Shown here one piece after another: positions 1 through 5,320 of a DNA stretch of 5,320 nt. Numbering within the stretch: position 1 is the stretch's first letter; every line of letters begins with the position of its first letter. The position numbers and the translations under genes are program-made. Location: contig NZ_JAKDJU010000189.1 in NCBI RefSeq assembly GCF_030453725.1, positions 1 to 5,320 on the forward strand. The letters run 5' to 3'. The DNA comes from Brevibacterium picturae (GTDB lineage: Bacteria > Actinomycetota > Actinomycetes > Actinomycetales > Brevibacteriaceae). The notes beneath the pieces are model-generated. The model was given only the letters and a program-made list of their open reading frames with translations, was not told where the DNA came from and ran no database searches.

Positions 1-1
1 G

Positions 2-77
2 TGGAGCCCCCCATCGGACTCGAACCGATGACCTTCGCTTTACAAGAGCGGTGCTCTACCAACTGAGCTAGGGAGGC
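2..77 (-). tRNA. tRNA-Thr (anticodon TGT)
   Basis: The reverse strand folds into a complete cloverleaf with encoded CCA (complement of 2-4). The acceptor stem pairs 71-77 with 6-12 over seven pairs, including one G-T. The T-arm at 13-29 has a perfect five-pair stem and the usual TTCGAGT loop. The D-arm carries the AGTTGGTAGA consensus. The anticodon loop (40-46) reads CTTGTAA, so the anticodon is TGT (42-44), which decodes ACA and, by wobble, other Thr codons. The outermost anticodon-stem pair (positions 27/43) is a C-A mismatch; the other four pairs are intact. This is a normal 76-nt length. Nothing suggests it is a pseudogene, and no integrase or duplicated tRNA 3' end is visible nearby. 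Confidence 0.96.
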
Positions 78-111
78 GTGGCGGCGAAACGATGCCGTCT
101 GCGCCTCCACG

Positions 112-141
112 ATAGTAGTCCATTCACCTTCGCGGCCACAA
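112..141 (-). promoter_or_regulatory. Putative promoter of the tRNA-Thr gene
   Basis: On the minus strand, TTGTGG (136-141) and TACTAT (112-117) are separated by 18 bp. The second hexamer fits the actinobacterial TANNNT -10 pattern, and the first matches three of six bases of TTGACA. The predicted start lies near 105, giving a leader of about 28 nt before the mature tRNA, as expected for a processed precursor. The assignment rests on position and consensus only. Confidence 0.5.
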
Positions 142-204
142 AACGGCGAACGGTCACCACACCGATGAAACGCGGACTCGACCGTGACGACGTCGCCCTC
201 CGTC

Positions 205-240
205 ATCGGTCGACCACCACCTCGGCGATGGTCGACCGAT
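205..240 (-). terminator. 12-bp inverted repeat, probable terminator of the oxidoreductase gene
   Basis: The arms at 205-216 and 229-240 are perfect inverted repeats of 12 bp (ATCGGTCGACCA and its complement) around a 12-nt loop. The structure begins 14 nt beyond the stop codon of the minus-strand oxidoreductase gene, where a terminator is expected. No U-run follows it, so it would be of the U-less type often proposed in high-GC actinobacteria. Each arm also contains the 8-bp palindrome GGTCGACC (208-215 and 230-237), spaced 22 bp apart, so a protein-binding site is an alternative reading. Confidence 0.5.
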
Positions 241-254
241 ACTGGTGGAGTCGC

Positions 255-1115
255 TCAGCCCTCGACCTCGCCGGTGGCCTTGAGGATCTCAAGCGCCAGT
301 GCCTGCGGGTCGCTGGTCTCCTCGGTCTGCTTGCCGTTGATGAGCACCCAGGGAGTGCCTGTCACTCCGCTGTCCGTAGCCTCCGTCGTGGATTTCTCGA
401 CGAAATCCTTGAACGACTGGTCCGTGACACAGCTCTTGACGGTCTGCTCGGGATCGGACTGGAGCTTCTTCGAGGTGTCGACCCCGACTTCTTCGGCCAC
501 CTTGAGCAGTTCCTCGTCAGTACGACCGTTCGCGCCCTCTCCAGGCTGCTGAGCGTACATCGCGGGGAAGAGATCCCTGGCGGTTTCGGGCTGGGAATCG
601 ATGACGCAGGCGGCCAGGTTGGCCGAGCGGGTCGAATACTCATTGCCGCTGGAAGCACGGTCAAGGATCGACACCGGCTTGTACTCGAGCACGATCGAGC
701 CTTCGTCGGCGAGCTTCTCCAGAGTTTCGGCGTTGGTTTCTTCAAATGCCTTGCATCCAGGGCATTGGAAGTCGAGGTAGACGGTCACCGTCGCAGCGTT
801 GTCCTTGGCGCCGGCTTCGGCAGGAGTGGGCAGATCCGATTCTTCGCCGTCGGGCATCTGCTTCGGCTGCACCACTTGCCCGTCCTTGGCCATGCTGACA
901 CCGCCGGCGACGTAGTTGGCCGGGGTGACTCCCGGCTTGCTCTGCTGGAAGATGAGAACACCGACAATCGCGGCCACGACCACCACGACGACACCGATCC
1001 CCACGTAGAGGATGGTCTTGGCGGTCTTCTCCTTCTTATCCTGAGCCGCTGCGATCTGGCGCGCGTTCTCACGTGCTTTGTTCCGCCGATTCTCACCGGA
1101 GTTGTTCTTCGCCAT
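255..1115 (-). CDS. Membrane-anchored DsbA-like thiol:disulfide oxidoreductase
   Basis: The predicted protein has 286 residues. A very basic, Asn/Lys/Arg-rich N-terminus (1-33) precedes one hydrophobic segment (about 34-56) and no lipobox, giving a signal-anchor with the catalytic domain outside. A linker (57-107) leads into a DsbA/thioredoxin-4 type domain: a beta strand ending in the CPGC active site (118-121), a helical insertion (about 160-245), and the Thr-cisPro signature GTPW (253-256). Two further cysteines, C170 and C229, could form a structural disulfide. The family oxidises or shuffles disulfides in exported proteins, and this member probably does so outside the membrane; the substrate and redox partner cannot be read from the sequence. 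The ATG start has a GAGGAA ribosome site just upstream (1118-1123). Length and layout resemble other actinobacterial membrane-tethered DsbA-like proteins. A DsbA-family fold is near certain, but a reductase or isomerase role is not excluded. Confidence 0.93.
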   Translation of the reverse strand: MAKNNSGENRRNKARENARQIAAAQDKKEKTAKTILYVGIGVVVVVVAAIVGVLIFQQSKPGVTPANYVAGGVSMAKDGQVVQPKQMPDGEESDLPTPAEAGAKDNAATVTVYLDFQCPGCKAFEETNAETLEKLADEGSIVLEYKPVSILDRASSGNEYSTRSANLAACVIDSQPETARDLFPAMYAQQPGEGANGRTDEELLKVAEEVGVDTSKKLQSDPEQTVKSCVTDQSFKDFVEKSTTEATDSGVTGTPWVLINGKQTEETSDPQALALEILKATGEVEG

Positions 1116-1160
1116 TGTTCCTCACGTTGCGATCGTCTGACGTCGGCCCAGCCTCGGACC

Positions 1161-1200
1161 GTGGGGAATCGGGTCGACATACGAGACCCGACCGTCCCAC
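1161..1200. other. Imperfect hairpin between kinase and oxidoreductase genes
   Basis: An inner perfect 7-bp stem (TCGGGTC at 1169-1175 with GACCCGA at 1185-1191) encloses a 9-nt loop. After a small internal loop, an outer 5-bp stem (GTGGG at 1161-1165 with CCCAC at 1196-1200) extends it. It lies 50-89 nt past the kinase stop and 46-85 nt upstream of the oxidoreductase start, both on the minus strand. It could end kinase transcripts or sit in the leader or promoter of the next gene. No U-run follows on either strand, so the role is uncertain. Confidence 0.4.
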
Positions 1201-1249
1201 CTTACCCAAACAGGCGCTGCCCCGACTCTCAGTGAAATTCAAGGAGCAA

Positions 1250-3292
1250 CTAGACCGGGCCCGGCAGATAGGAGAACGGGTTGGTCGACAGGGGCCACCA
1301 GGACATCCCGGCTCCGGACTGAATGACCATGATCCCGACGATGATCAGGAGCGCGATCGCGGACAGAGTGATGAGCCTGCCCAGCTGGTTGCGCGTCACC
1401 CCGGAGACCATGAGACGCGATCCGTATCGCAGGCTGCCCGCGCCCGGCCCCAGCCACAGCACGAGGGCACCGGCGGCACCGGCGGCCCACACCGACCACT
1501 GCTCCGAGTATCCGCTGGGCACGATTCCCGCGATGTCGAGCCGAGTCAGCACAAGCATCGCGACGCCGGCGATCGCCGGCAGGATGAAGGTCGCGGCCGA
1601 GGTCAGCACCGATGCCAGAATCGCACCCGGCGCCGAGGCGAGAGAACGCAGGAATCCCCTGTTCTTCGGCCCGTGCTCGAATCGGTGCTTCTGTGCCTTG
1701 CGGTCCAATCGTGTGCCCGTTCGCGCCAGGATCGACCACAGGAACACGAAGAGGGTGACGAACAGCGGACCCAGCGGCATGATCGCGACGGCCAGCAGGA
1801 TGAGACCGAACACAGCCCAGCCACCGGTCCGGATCGTCCGATAGGTCATCGGCCCCCCGCCGTATCCCTGCTGGCGCGGCTGAGCCGTCTGATTTCCGGT
1901 GCCGTTGGGCCCCGGTCGGACAGTGCCCGGACCGGCCGGTTGTCCCACCGGTTGTCCGCCCTGTCCATACCCGCCGAGGTTGGTCCCGGCCATCGCTGAT
2001 CCTGGAGCTGCCTGGATGCCGCCGTTGGGATTGCGCACCGGAGGTGAGGTGCCCGGCTGTGCAAATCCCTGAGGGCCCTGCTGGCCGGACCCATACCTCA
2101 TCGTTGCACCCTGATTCGGGTCGCCTGGATTCGGGACCCCTGAGTTTGCCGCACCGTGATTCGGGGCACCGTGGTTCGGGGCACCTGAGTTCGTTCGATT
2201 GAAGTTCGGCCCACCTGGGTTCGGCCCGCCCGGGTAGGCGGTTCCCTGGTGTGCACCGCCCGGGTCGGACACGTTCGGGTTCGGACCCGAACCGGGGTAG
2301 TTCCCGCGTGGCGATCCGTGGCCGGCTGCACCGTAGCCCGAAGTGCCATAGGCGGCCGCAGCTCCAGCGGCGGCGCCGCCGAGAGCCGCTGGAGCACCAT
2401 AGCCTGGCCCACCCCCGTCGACCGCAGGCATCCGCGCCGTCCCCGTCGGGGAAGCCTGATTCGAGTTCCCGGCAGGCGGCCCGGAACCGAATTGCGGCGG
2501 ACGCCCGGACTCGATGTCGACGAGGGCGTCGAGGATCATCTGGCCGCTGGGCCGGCGTTCGGGCTTCGGGTCGAGGCAAGCCGCTATCAGGGGAATGAAG
2601 TTGCGGGGAGCCTTGTCGAGGTCGAACTTGCCCATGGCCACTCGCCCGAGCACCGCCTCGAGAGGGCCGGAACCGTAGGGGTTGCGGCCGGTGGCGGCGT
2701 AAGCCATGGTCGCGGCCCACCCCCACCAGTCGGTCTTCTCACTCGAGGTCTTGCCATCGGCGATCTCCGGCGACAGGTACCCGGGGGTTCCCATCACAAG
2801 GCCGGTCGCGGTCACGCGCACCTCATCGGCGACCTGGGCGATGCCGAAGTCGATCACCATCGGCTCCCCGTCCATGATCATGACGTTCGCGGGCTTGAGG
2901 TCGCGGTGGATGACACCGGATTCGTGCACCGCGTTGAGGGCGTCGAGGAGGGCGTGGCCGAAGTGGACGAGCTCGTCCTCGGCGAAGGGGCCGTTGTCCC
3001 TGACATCGTCGGACAGCGTCTGCCCGTCGACGAACTCGGTGATGATGAAGGGCTGCGCGGAGTCGAGCTCGGCGTCGAGCACCTCGGCGATGCGGGGATG
3101 TTTGATTCGCCGCAGGGTCCTGACCTCGCGCCCCAGGCGTTTGCGAGCGATCTCATCATTGGCGATGTGCGGGTGCAGAACCTTGACCGCGACAGGGTTG
3201 TTTCCGCCGTCGACACCGAGATAGACGACACCCATGCCGCCCGAGCCGAGCTCCTCGATGAGGCGGTAGCCTCCCAGATCCTGAACCATCAC
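1250..3292 (-). CDS. Serine/threonine protein kinase with multi-pass membrane C-terminus
   Basis: This Hanks-type kinase is predicted at 680 residues. The kinase domain (about 8-262) has every core motif: glycine loop GSGGMG (16-21), K37, helix-C E56, HRDLKPAN (129-136) with catalytic D131, metal-binding DFG at 148-150, and GTPGYLSPE (168-176). Activation-loop T161, T163 and T169 are candidate autophosphorylation sites. The activity is therefore ATP-dependent Ser/Thr phosphorylation facing the cytoplasm. A Gly/Pro/Asn/Gln-rich disordered linker follows (about 263-485). The C-terminus holds about four hydrophobic segments (492-522, 556-583, 599-615, 637-658), with no PASTA repeats or recognisable external sensor domain. 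The segment after the activation loop reads DWWGWA (188-193), with Ala where many kinases have Gly. The start is GTG (3290-3292) followed directly by ATG (3287-3289). GGA at 3296-3298 is better spaced for the ATG, while a -10-like TAGGCT 7 nt upstream would suit leaderless use of the GTG. It is divergent from otsA. The substrate is unknown. Confidence 0.95.
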   Translation of the reverse strand: MMVQDLGGYRLIEELGSGGMGVVYLGVDGGNNPVAVKVLHPHIANDEIARKRLGREVRTLRRIKHPRIAEVLDAELDSAQPFIITEFVDGQTLSDDVRDNGPFAEDELVHFGHALLDALNAVHESGVIHRDLKPANVMIMDGEPMVIDFGIAQVADEVRVTATGLVMGTPGYLSPEIADGKTSSEKTDWWGWAATMAYAATGRNPYGSGPLEAVLGRVAMGKFDLDKAPRNFIPLIAACLDPKPERRPSGQMILDALVDIESGRPPQFGSGPPAGNSNQASPTGTARMPAVDGGGPGYGAPAALGGAAAGAAAAYGTSGYGAAGHGSPRGNYPGSGPNPNVSDPGGAHQGTAYPGGPNPGGPNFNRTNSGAPNHGAPNHGAANSGVPNPGDPNQGATMRYGSGQQGPQGFAQPGTSPPVRNPNGGIQAAPGSAMAGTNLGGYGQGGQPVGQPAGPGTVRPGPNGTGNQTAQPRQQGYGGGPMTYRTIRTGGWAVFGLILLAVAIMPLGPLFVTLFVFLWSILARTGTRLDRKAQKHRFEHGPKNRGFLRSLASAPGAILASVLTSAATFILPAIAGVAMLVLTRLDIAGIVPSGYSEQWSVWAAGAAGALVLWLGPGAGSLRYGSRLMVSGVTRNQLGRLITLSAIALLIIVGIMVIQSGAGMSWWPLSTNPFSYLPGPV
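2114..2233 (-). repeat. Eight in-frame 15-bp repeats encoding an x-G-x-P-N linker motif
   Basis: Within the kinase gene, residues 354-393 run in strict five-residue register, each unit ending in Asn: PGGPN, PGGPN, FNRTN, SGAPN, HGAPN, HGAAN, SGVPN, PGDPN. The DNA shows the matching 15-bp period (TTCGGG-like cores on the plus strand), with units diverged to different degrees; SGAPN and the first HGAPN are closest. The array is likely a flexible, extended spacer between the catalytic domain and the membrane. It probably arose by slippage, so its copy number may vary between strains. Confidence 0.8.
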
Positions 3293-3299
3293 CTGTCCA

Positions 3300-3305
3300 A
3301 GCCTA
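3300..3305 (-). promoter_or_regulatory. Putative -10 element of the kinase gene
   Basis: The minus strand reads TAGGCT here, a TANNNT match, with exactly 7 nt between it and the GTG at 3290-3292. That spacing would place the transcript start at or next to the GTG, as in the leaderless mRNAs common in actinobacteria. A TTGGAA 19 bp upstream is a weak -35 candidate. The call rests on consensus and spacing only. Confidence 0.35.
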
Positions 3306-3315
3306 GTCGAGCGGG

Positions 3316-3321
3316 TACAGT
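3316..3321 (+). promoter_or_regulatory. Putative -10 element of the otsA-otsB operon
   Basis: TACAGT fits TANNNT and would start transcription near 3328, leaving a leader of about 27 nt that contains the ribosome site. The -35 region (near 3293-3298, CTGTCC) matches TTGACA poorly, so an activator or alternative sigma factor is possible. It lies on the opposite strand only 10 bp from the kinase -10 candidate, so polymerases at the two promoters would compete for the same DNA. Confidence 0.35.
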
Positions 3322-3340
3322 TCGTTCCAAGGACCGACTC

Positions 3341-3349
3341 AGGAGGAGG
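3341..3349 (+). promoter_or_regulatory. Strong ribosome binding site of otsA
   Basis: AGGAGGAGG contains a full Shine-Dalgarno core, with the last G 5 nt before the ATG at 3355. It fixes the otsA start and predicts efficient translation, in contrast to the weak or absent site of the divergent kinase gene. Confidence 0.85.
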
Positions 3350-3354
3350 CGCAG

Positions 3355-4950
3355 ATGAACACCGTCAACTCTGCCGAGACCACGACCGAATCCGCGTATG
3401 GTGACAGCGATTTCGTCGTCGTCGCGAACCGTCTGCCCGTCGACCGGGACCCCGCCGGGAAAAGCCAAGGATGGCGTACCTCACCTGGGGGTTTGGTCAC
3501 CGCGGTGGCTCCGGTGATGAAGTCTCAGGAGGGTGCGTGGATCGGCTGGACCGGGGTGCCCGACGTCGATTTCGACCCGTTCACGATCGACGGCATGCAT
3601 CTGGTTCCCGTCACCCTCACGAGTGAGGATGTCCTCAGATATTACGAAGGTTTCTCCAATGCGACACTGTGGCCTCTCTATCACGATGTGATCGTCCCGC
3701 CCGAGTTCCACCGCACCTGGTGGGACTCGTATGTGCAGGTCAATGAGCGCTTCGCGGCCAAGGTCGCCGAGGTGGCTGCCGAGGGGGCGACCGTCTGGGT
3801 CCATGACTATCAGCTCCAGCTGGTTCCGCAACTGGTGCGTCGGATGCGACCGGACCTGGCGATCGGATTCTTCAACCACATCCCCTTCCCACCGTTCGAG
3901 CTCTTCGCGCAGCTGCCCTGGCGAGATGAGATCCTGCGCGGTCTCCTCGGCGCCGATCTCGTCGGGTTCCAACGTCCGGCCGATGCCGCGAACTTCCGAC
4001 GTGCGGTGCGCGGACGTCTCAATTTCACGACGAAGGGTTCAACGGTCAACGTCCCGGCCGGGGATTTCCTGCCGGGGCACATCGTGCGCGCCGAGGCCTT
4101 CCCCATCTCCATCGACACCCCGTACCTCGAGGAGCTGGCGCGTGATCCGAAGATCATCGAGCGTGCCCGGCAGATCCGCGAAGAGGTGGGCAATCCGAAG
4201 GTCGTCATGCTGGGTGTGGACCGGATGGACTACACGAAGGGCATCCGGCACCGGCTCAAGGCATTCGGCGAGCTGCTGGCCGAGGGGAAGCTCGACATCG
4301 AGGACATTGTCCTGATCCAGATCGCGACCCCGTCGCGAGAACGACTCGAGCAGTACAAGATCATCCGGCACGACGTGGAGCTGGCCGTCGGCCGGATCAA
4401 TGGCGAGCAGACCGAAGTCGGGTCCATCGCCGTCCACTACCTCCACCATTCCTACCCGCGCGATGAGATGACCGCCTTCTTCCTCGCCGCCGACGTCATG
4501 CTCGTGACCGCCCTGCGTGATGGGATGAACCTCGTGGCCAAGGAGTACGTGGCCTGCCGCAGACGTGATGACGGCGCCCTTGTCCTGTCCGAGTTCACGG
4601 GGGCCGCCGATCAGCTCAAGGGCGCCGTGATGGTCAACCCCCACGACATCGGCGACCTCAAGGCCGGCATCCTCGACGCCGTGCAGATGGATGAGAAGAC
4701 GCGTTCACGGCGGATGAAGCAGATGCGCAAGAAGGTCTCCACGGACACCGTGAGCATCTGGTCGAAGAAGTTCCTGGCCGAGCTCGAGGCCATCCACACG
4801 AACCCGGAGGCGATCATCCCCGACCGGCCCGCCGCCCTGCCCGAACGGACGACGACGGCATCCGATCGCATCACCTCCACCGTTGACACGCCTGCACCGG
4901 CACCCGCCACTGGACCCGGCGCCTCTGGACCCGGCGAGGAGCGTCGGTGA
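3355..4950 (+). CDS. otsA: Trehalose-6-phosphate synthase (GT20)
   Basis: OtsA transfers glucose from an NDP-glucose donor (UDP-glucose in the classical enzyme) to glucose-6-phosphate, giving trehalose-6-phosphate in the cytoplasm. The 531-residue protein shows the family landmarks: VVANRLPV (22-29) with R26, the GG loop (45-46), WIGWTG (62-67), YYEGFSNATLWP (96-107), VHDYQL (149-154), FFNHIPFPP (171-179), DRMDYTKG (288-295) and ALRDGMNLVAKEY (385-397). Residues matching the E. coli substrate-binding set are all present: R26, W65, Y97, W106, D151, R289, K294, R327, D388 and E396. The enzyme should be active. Compared with the roughly 474-residue E. coli enzyme it has about 17 extra N-terminal residues and a Pro/Ala/Thr-rich, probably disordered C-terminal tail (about 485-531). 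It is first in an operon with otsB, which overlaps its last codons. Donor preference cannot be read from the sequence. Confidence 0.97.
   Translation: MNTVNSAETTTESAYGDSDFVVVANRLPVDRDPAGKSQGWRTSPGGLVTAVAPVMKSQEGAWIGWTGVPDVDFDPFTIDGMHLVPVTLTSEDVLRYYEGFSNATLWPLYHDVIVPPEFHRTWWDSYVQVNERFAAKVAEVAAEGATVWVHDYQLQLVPQLVRRMRPDLAIGFFNHIPFPPFELFAQLPWRDEILRGLLGADLVGFQRPADAANFRRAVRGRLNFTTKGSTVNVPAGDFLPGHIVRAEAFPISIDTPYLEELARDPKIIERARQIREEVGNPKVVMLGVDRMDYTKGIRHRLKAFGELLAEGKLDIEDIVLIQIATPSRERLEQYKIIRHDVELAVGRINGEQTEVGSIAVHYLHHSYPRDEMTAFFLAADVMLVTALRDGMNLVAKEYVACRRRDDGALVLSEFTGAADQLKGAVMVNPHDIGDLKAGILDAVQMDEKTRSRRMKQMRKKVSTDTVSIWSKKFLAELEAIHTNPEAIIPDRPAALPERTTTASDRITSTVDTPAPAPATGPGASGPGEERR
4936..4941 (+). 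promoter_or_regulatory. Ribosome binding site of otsB inside otsA
   Basis: GAGGAG lies within the last otsA codons, 5 nt before the GTG at 4947. It supports that start over the in-frame ATG at 4968, which lacks a comparable site. Confidence 0.7.
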
Positions 4951-5320
4951 CATCGGATCCGACCGCCATGACGTCTTCGCCGACACCACGATCGACTCCC
5001 GATTTCGCGACACCGACCGCCCTCGACCTCACGCTGGTCACGGGCGGCGATTCGGTCCTCATCGCCCTCGACTTCGACGGCGTGCTCGCACCGTTGCAGG
5101 ACAACCCCGACCGGTCCCGGATGCTCCCGGAGTCGGCACAGGCGATCGCTGACTTGAGCGGCCTGCCCGGGACCCGTGTGGCCCTGGTCTCGGGCCGCGA
5201 CCTCACGACCCTGCGGCGCCTGGCCGAGCCACCCCAGGGAGTGTGGCTGGTCGGTTCGCACGGCGCCGAGGTGGACCTGGGCGAAGCCTCCCCCGCACCC
5301 TCAGTGTCCGGGCCGCCTGA
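4947..5320 (+). CDS. otsB: Trehalose-phosphatase, N-terminal part (cut by window end)
   Basis: OtsB removes phosphate from trehalose-6-phosphate to release trehalose. The open frame starts at GTG (4947-4949), overlapping the otsA stop in GTGA, and continues past the window end, so about 124 residues are visible. After a Thr/Pro/Ser-rich leader (about 1-25) comes HAD motif I, LDFDGVLAP (41-49). Asp42 is the presumed nucleophile and Asp44 the acid/base. VSGRD (81-85) and GSHGAE (103-108) follow; both are typical of trehalose-phosphatases. The later HAD lysine and acidic motifs lie outside the window and could not be checked. Overlap with otsA implies translational coupling and matched production of the two pathway enzymes. 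The in-frame ATG at 4968 is a less likely start. Confidence 0.92.
   Translation, partial: MTSDPTAMTSSPTPRSTPDFATPTALDLTLVTGGDSVLIALDFDGVLAPLQDNPDRSRMLPESAQAIADLSGLPGTRVALVSGRDLTTLRRLAEPPQGVWLVGSHGAEVDLGEASPAPSVSGPP

Noticed and set aside
1..77. Possible integration site at the tRNA-Thr gene
   Set aside because: No integrase, no duplicated tRNA 3' end and no composition shift are visible on the side contained in the window. The other side lies outside it.
127..159. Imperfect inverted repeat (TTCGC with GCGAA) upstream of the tRNA gene
   Set aside because: The stem is only 5 bp with a bulge, and it overlaps the tRNA promoter candidate. Chance pairing is likely in this base composition.
1199..1204. 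TAAGGT on the minus strand as -10 element of the oxidoreductase gene
   Set aside because: It fits TANNNT, but no acceptable -35 lies 16-19 bp upstream and the predicted leader would be about 77 nt with a hairpin. Too weak to list as a feature.
78..1235. Plus-strand open frame of 385 codons opposite the oxidoreductase gene
   Set aside because: It lies antisense to a gene with clear CPGC and cis-Pro motifs. Its translation has no recognisable domain, it starts at the edge of the tRNA without a ribosome site, and long antisense frames are common in high-GC DNA.
1239..2726. Minus-strand open frame of 495 codons in another frame of the kinase gene
   Set aside because: Its Arg/Gly/Pro-rich composition is that of a frame-shifted shadow. 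The kinase frame carries all catalytic motifs and plausible membrane segments, so there is no reason to infer a second product.
2249..3358. Plus-strand open frame of 369 codons opposite the kinase domain
   Set aside because: It is antisense to conserved kinase motifs, has no domain resemblance, and overruns the otsA promoter and start region.
4883..5152. Plus-strand 89-codon open frame across the otsA-otsB junction
   Set aside because: It conflicts with the otsB frame, which starts at 4947, has a good ribosome site and carries the HAD motif. The short frame has no recognisable content.
4039..5261. Minus-strand open frames opposite otsA and otsB (201 and 216 codons)
   Set aside because: Both are antisense to well-supported trehalose genes, show His/Asp/Gly- or Arg-rich shadow composition, and lack ribosome sites or known motifs.

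Overview
The window looks like ordinary chromosomal DNA of a high-GC actinobacterium. The evidence is the GC-rich third codon positions, TANNNT-type -10 elements, a GTG-started gene overlapping its upstream partner, and protein types typical of Micrococcales. A Brevibacterium-like organism is my best guess, from general resemblance of the proteins and not from a search. I see no mobile element, CRISPR array, phage gene or defence system.

Layout, left to right. A complete tRNA-Thr(TGT) gene with encoded CCA lies on the minus strand at 2-77, with a plausible promoter at 112-141. A 12-bp perfect inverted repeat at 205-240 follows the stop codon of the next minus-strand gene (255-1115). That gene encodes a membrane-anchored DsbA-like thiol oxidoreductase with a CPGC active site. 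A 134-bp gap containing a 40-nt imperfect hairpin (1161-1200) separates it from a 680-codon minus-strand gene (1250-3292). This one encodes a Ser/Thr protein kinase: a complete N-terminal Hanks-type domain, a long Gly/Pro/Asn-rich linker with a regular five-residue repeat, and a multi-pass membrane C-terminus. A compact 62-bp divergent promoter region (3293-3354) separates the kinase from the plus-strand trehalose operon: otsA (3355-4950, trehalose-6-phosphate synthase) overlaps otsB by GTGA (4947 onward, trehalose-phosphatase, cut by the window end).

Functionally, OtsA joins UDP-glucose (or another NDP-glucose) to glucose-6-phosphate and OtsB removes the phosphate to give trehalose, an osmolyte and, in many actinobacteria, a cell-envelope precursor. 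The divergent membrane kinase shares the short intergenic region with this operon, so co-regulation, or envelope/osmotic signalling linked to trehalose synthesis, is a reasonable but unproven idea. The oxidoreductase probably acts on the outer face of the membrane in disulfide formation. No clearly new biological system is evident. The points most worth a second look are the kinase architecture, its repeat linker, and the divergent, possibly leaderless promoter arrangement.
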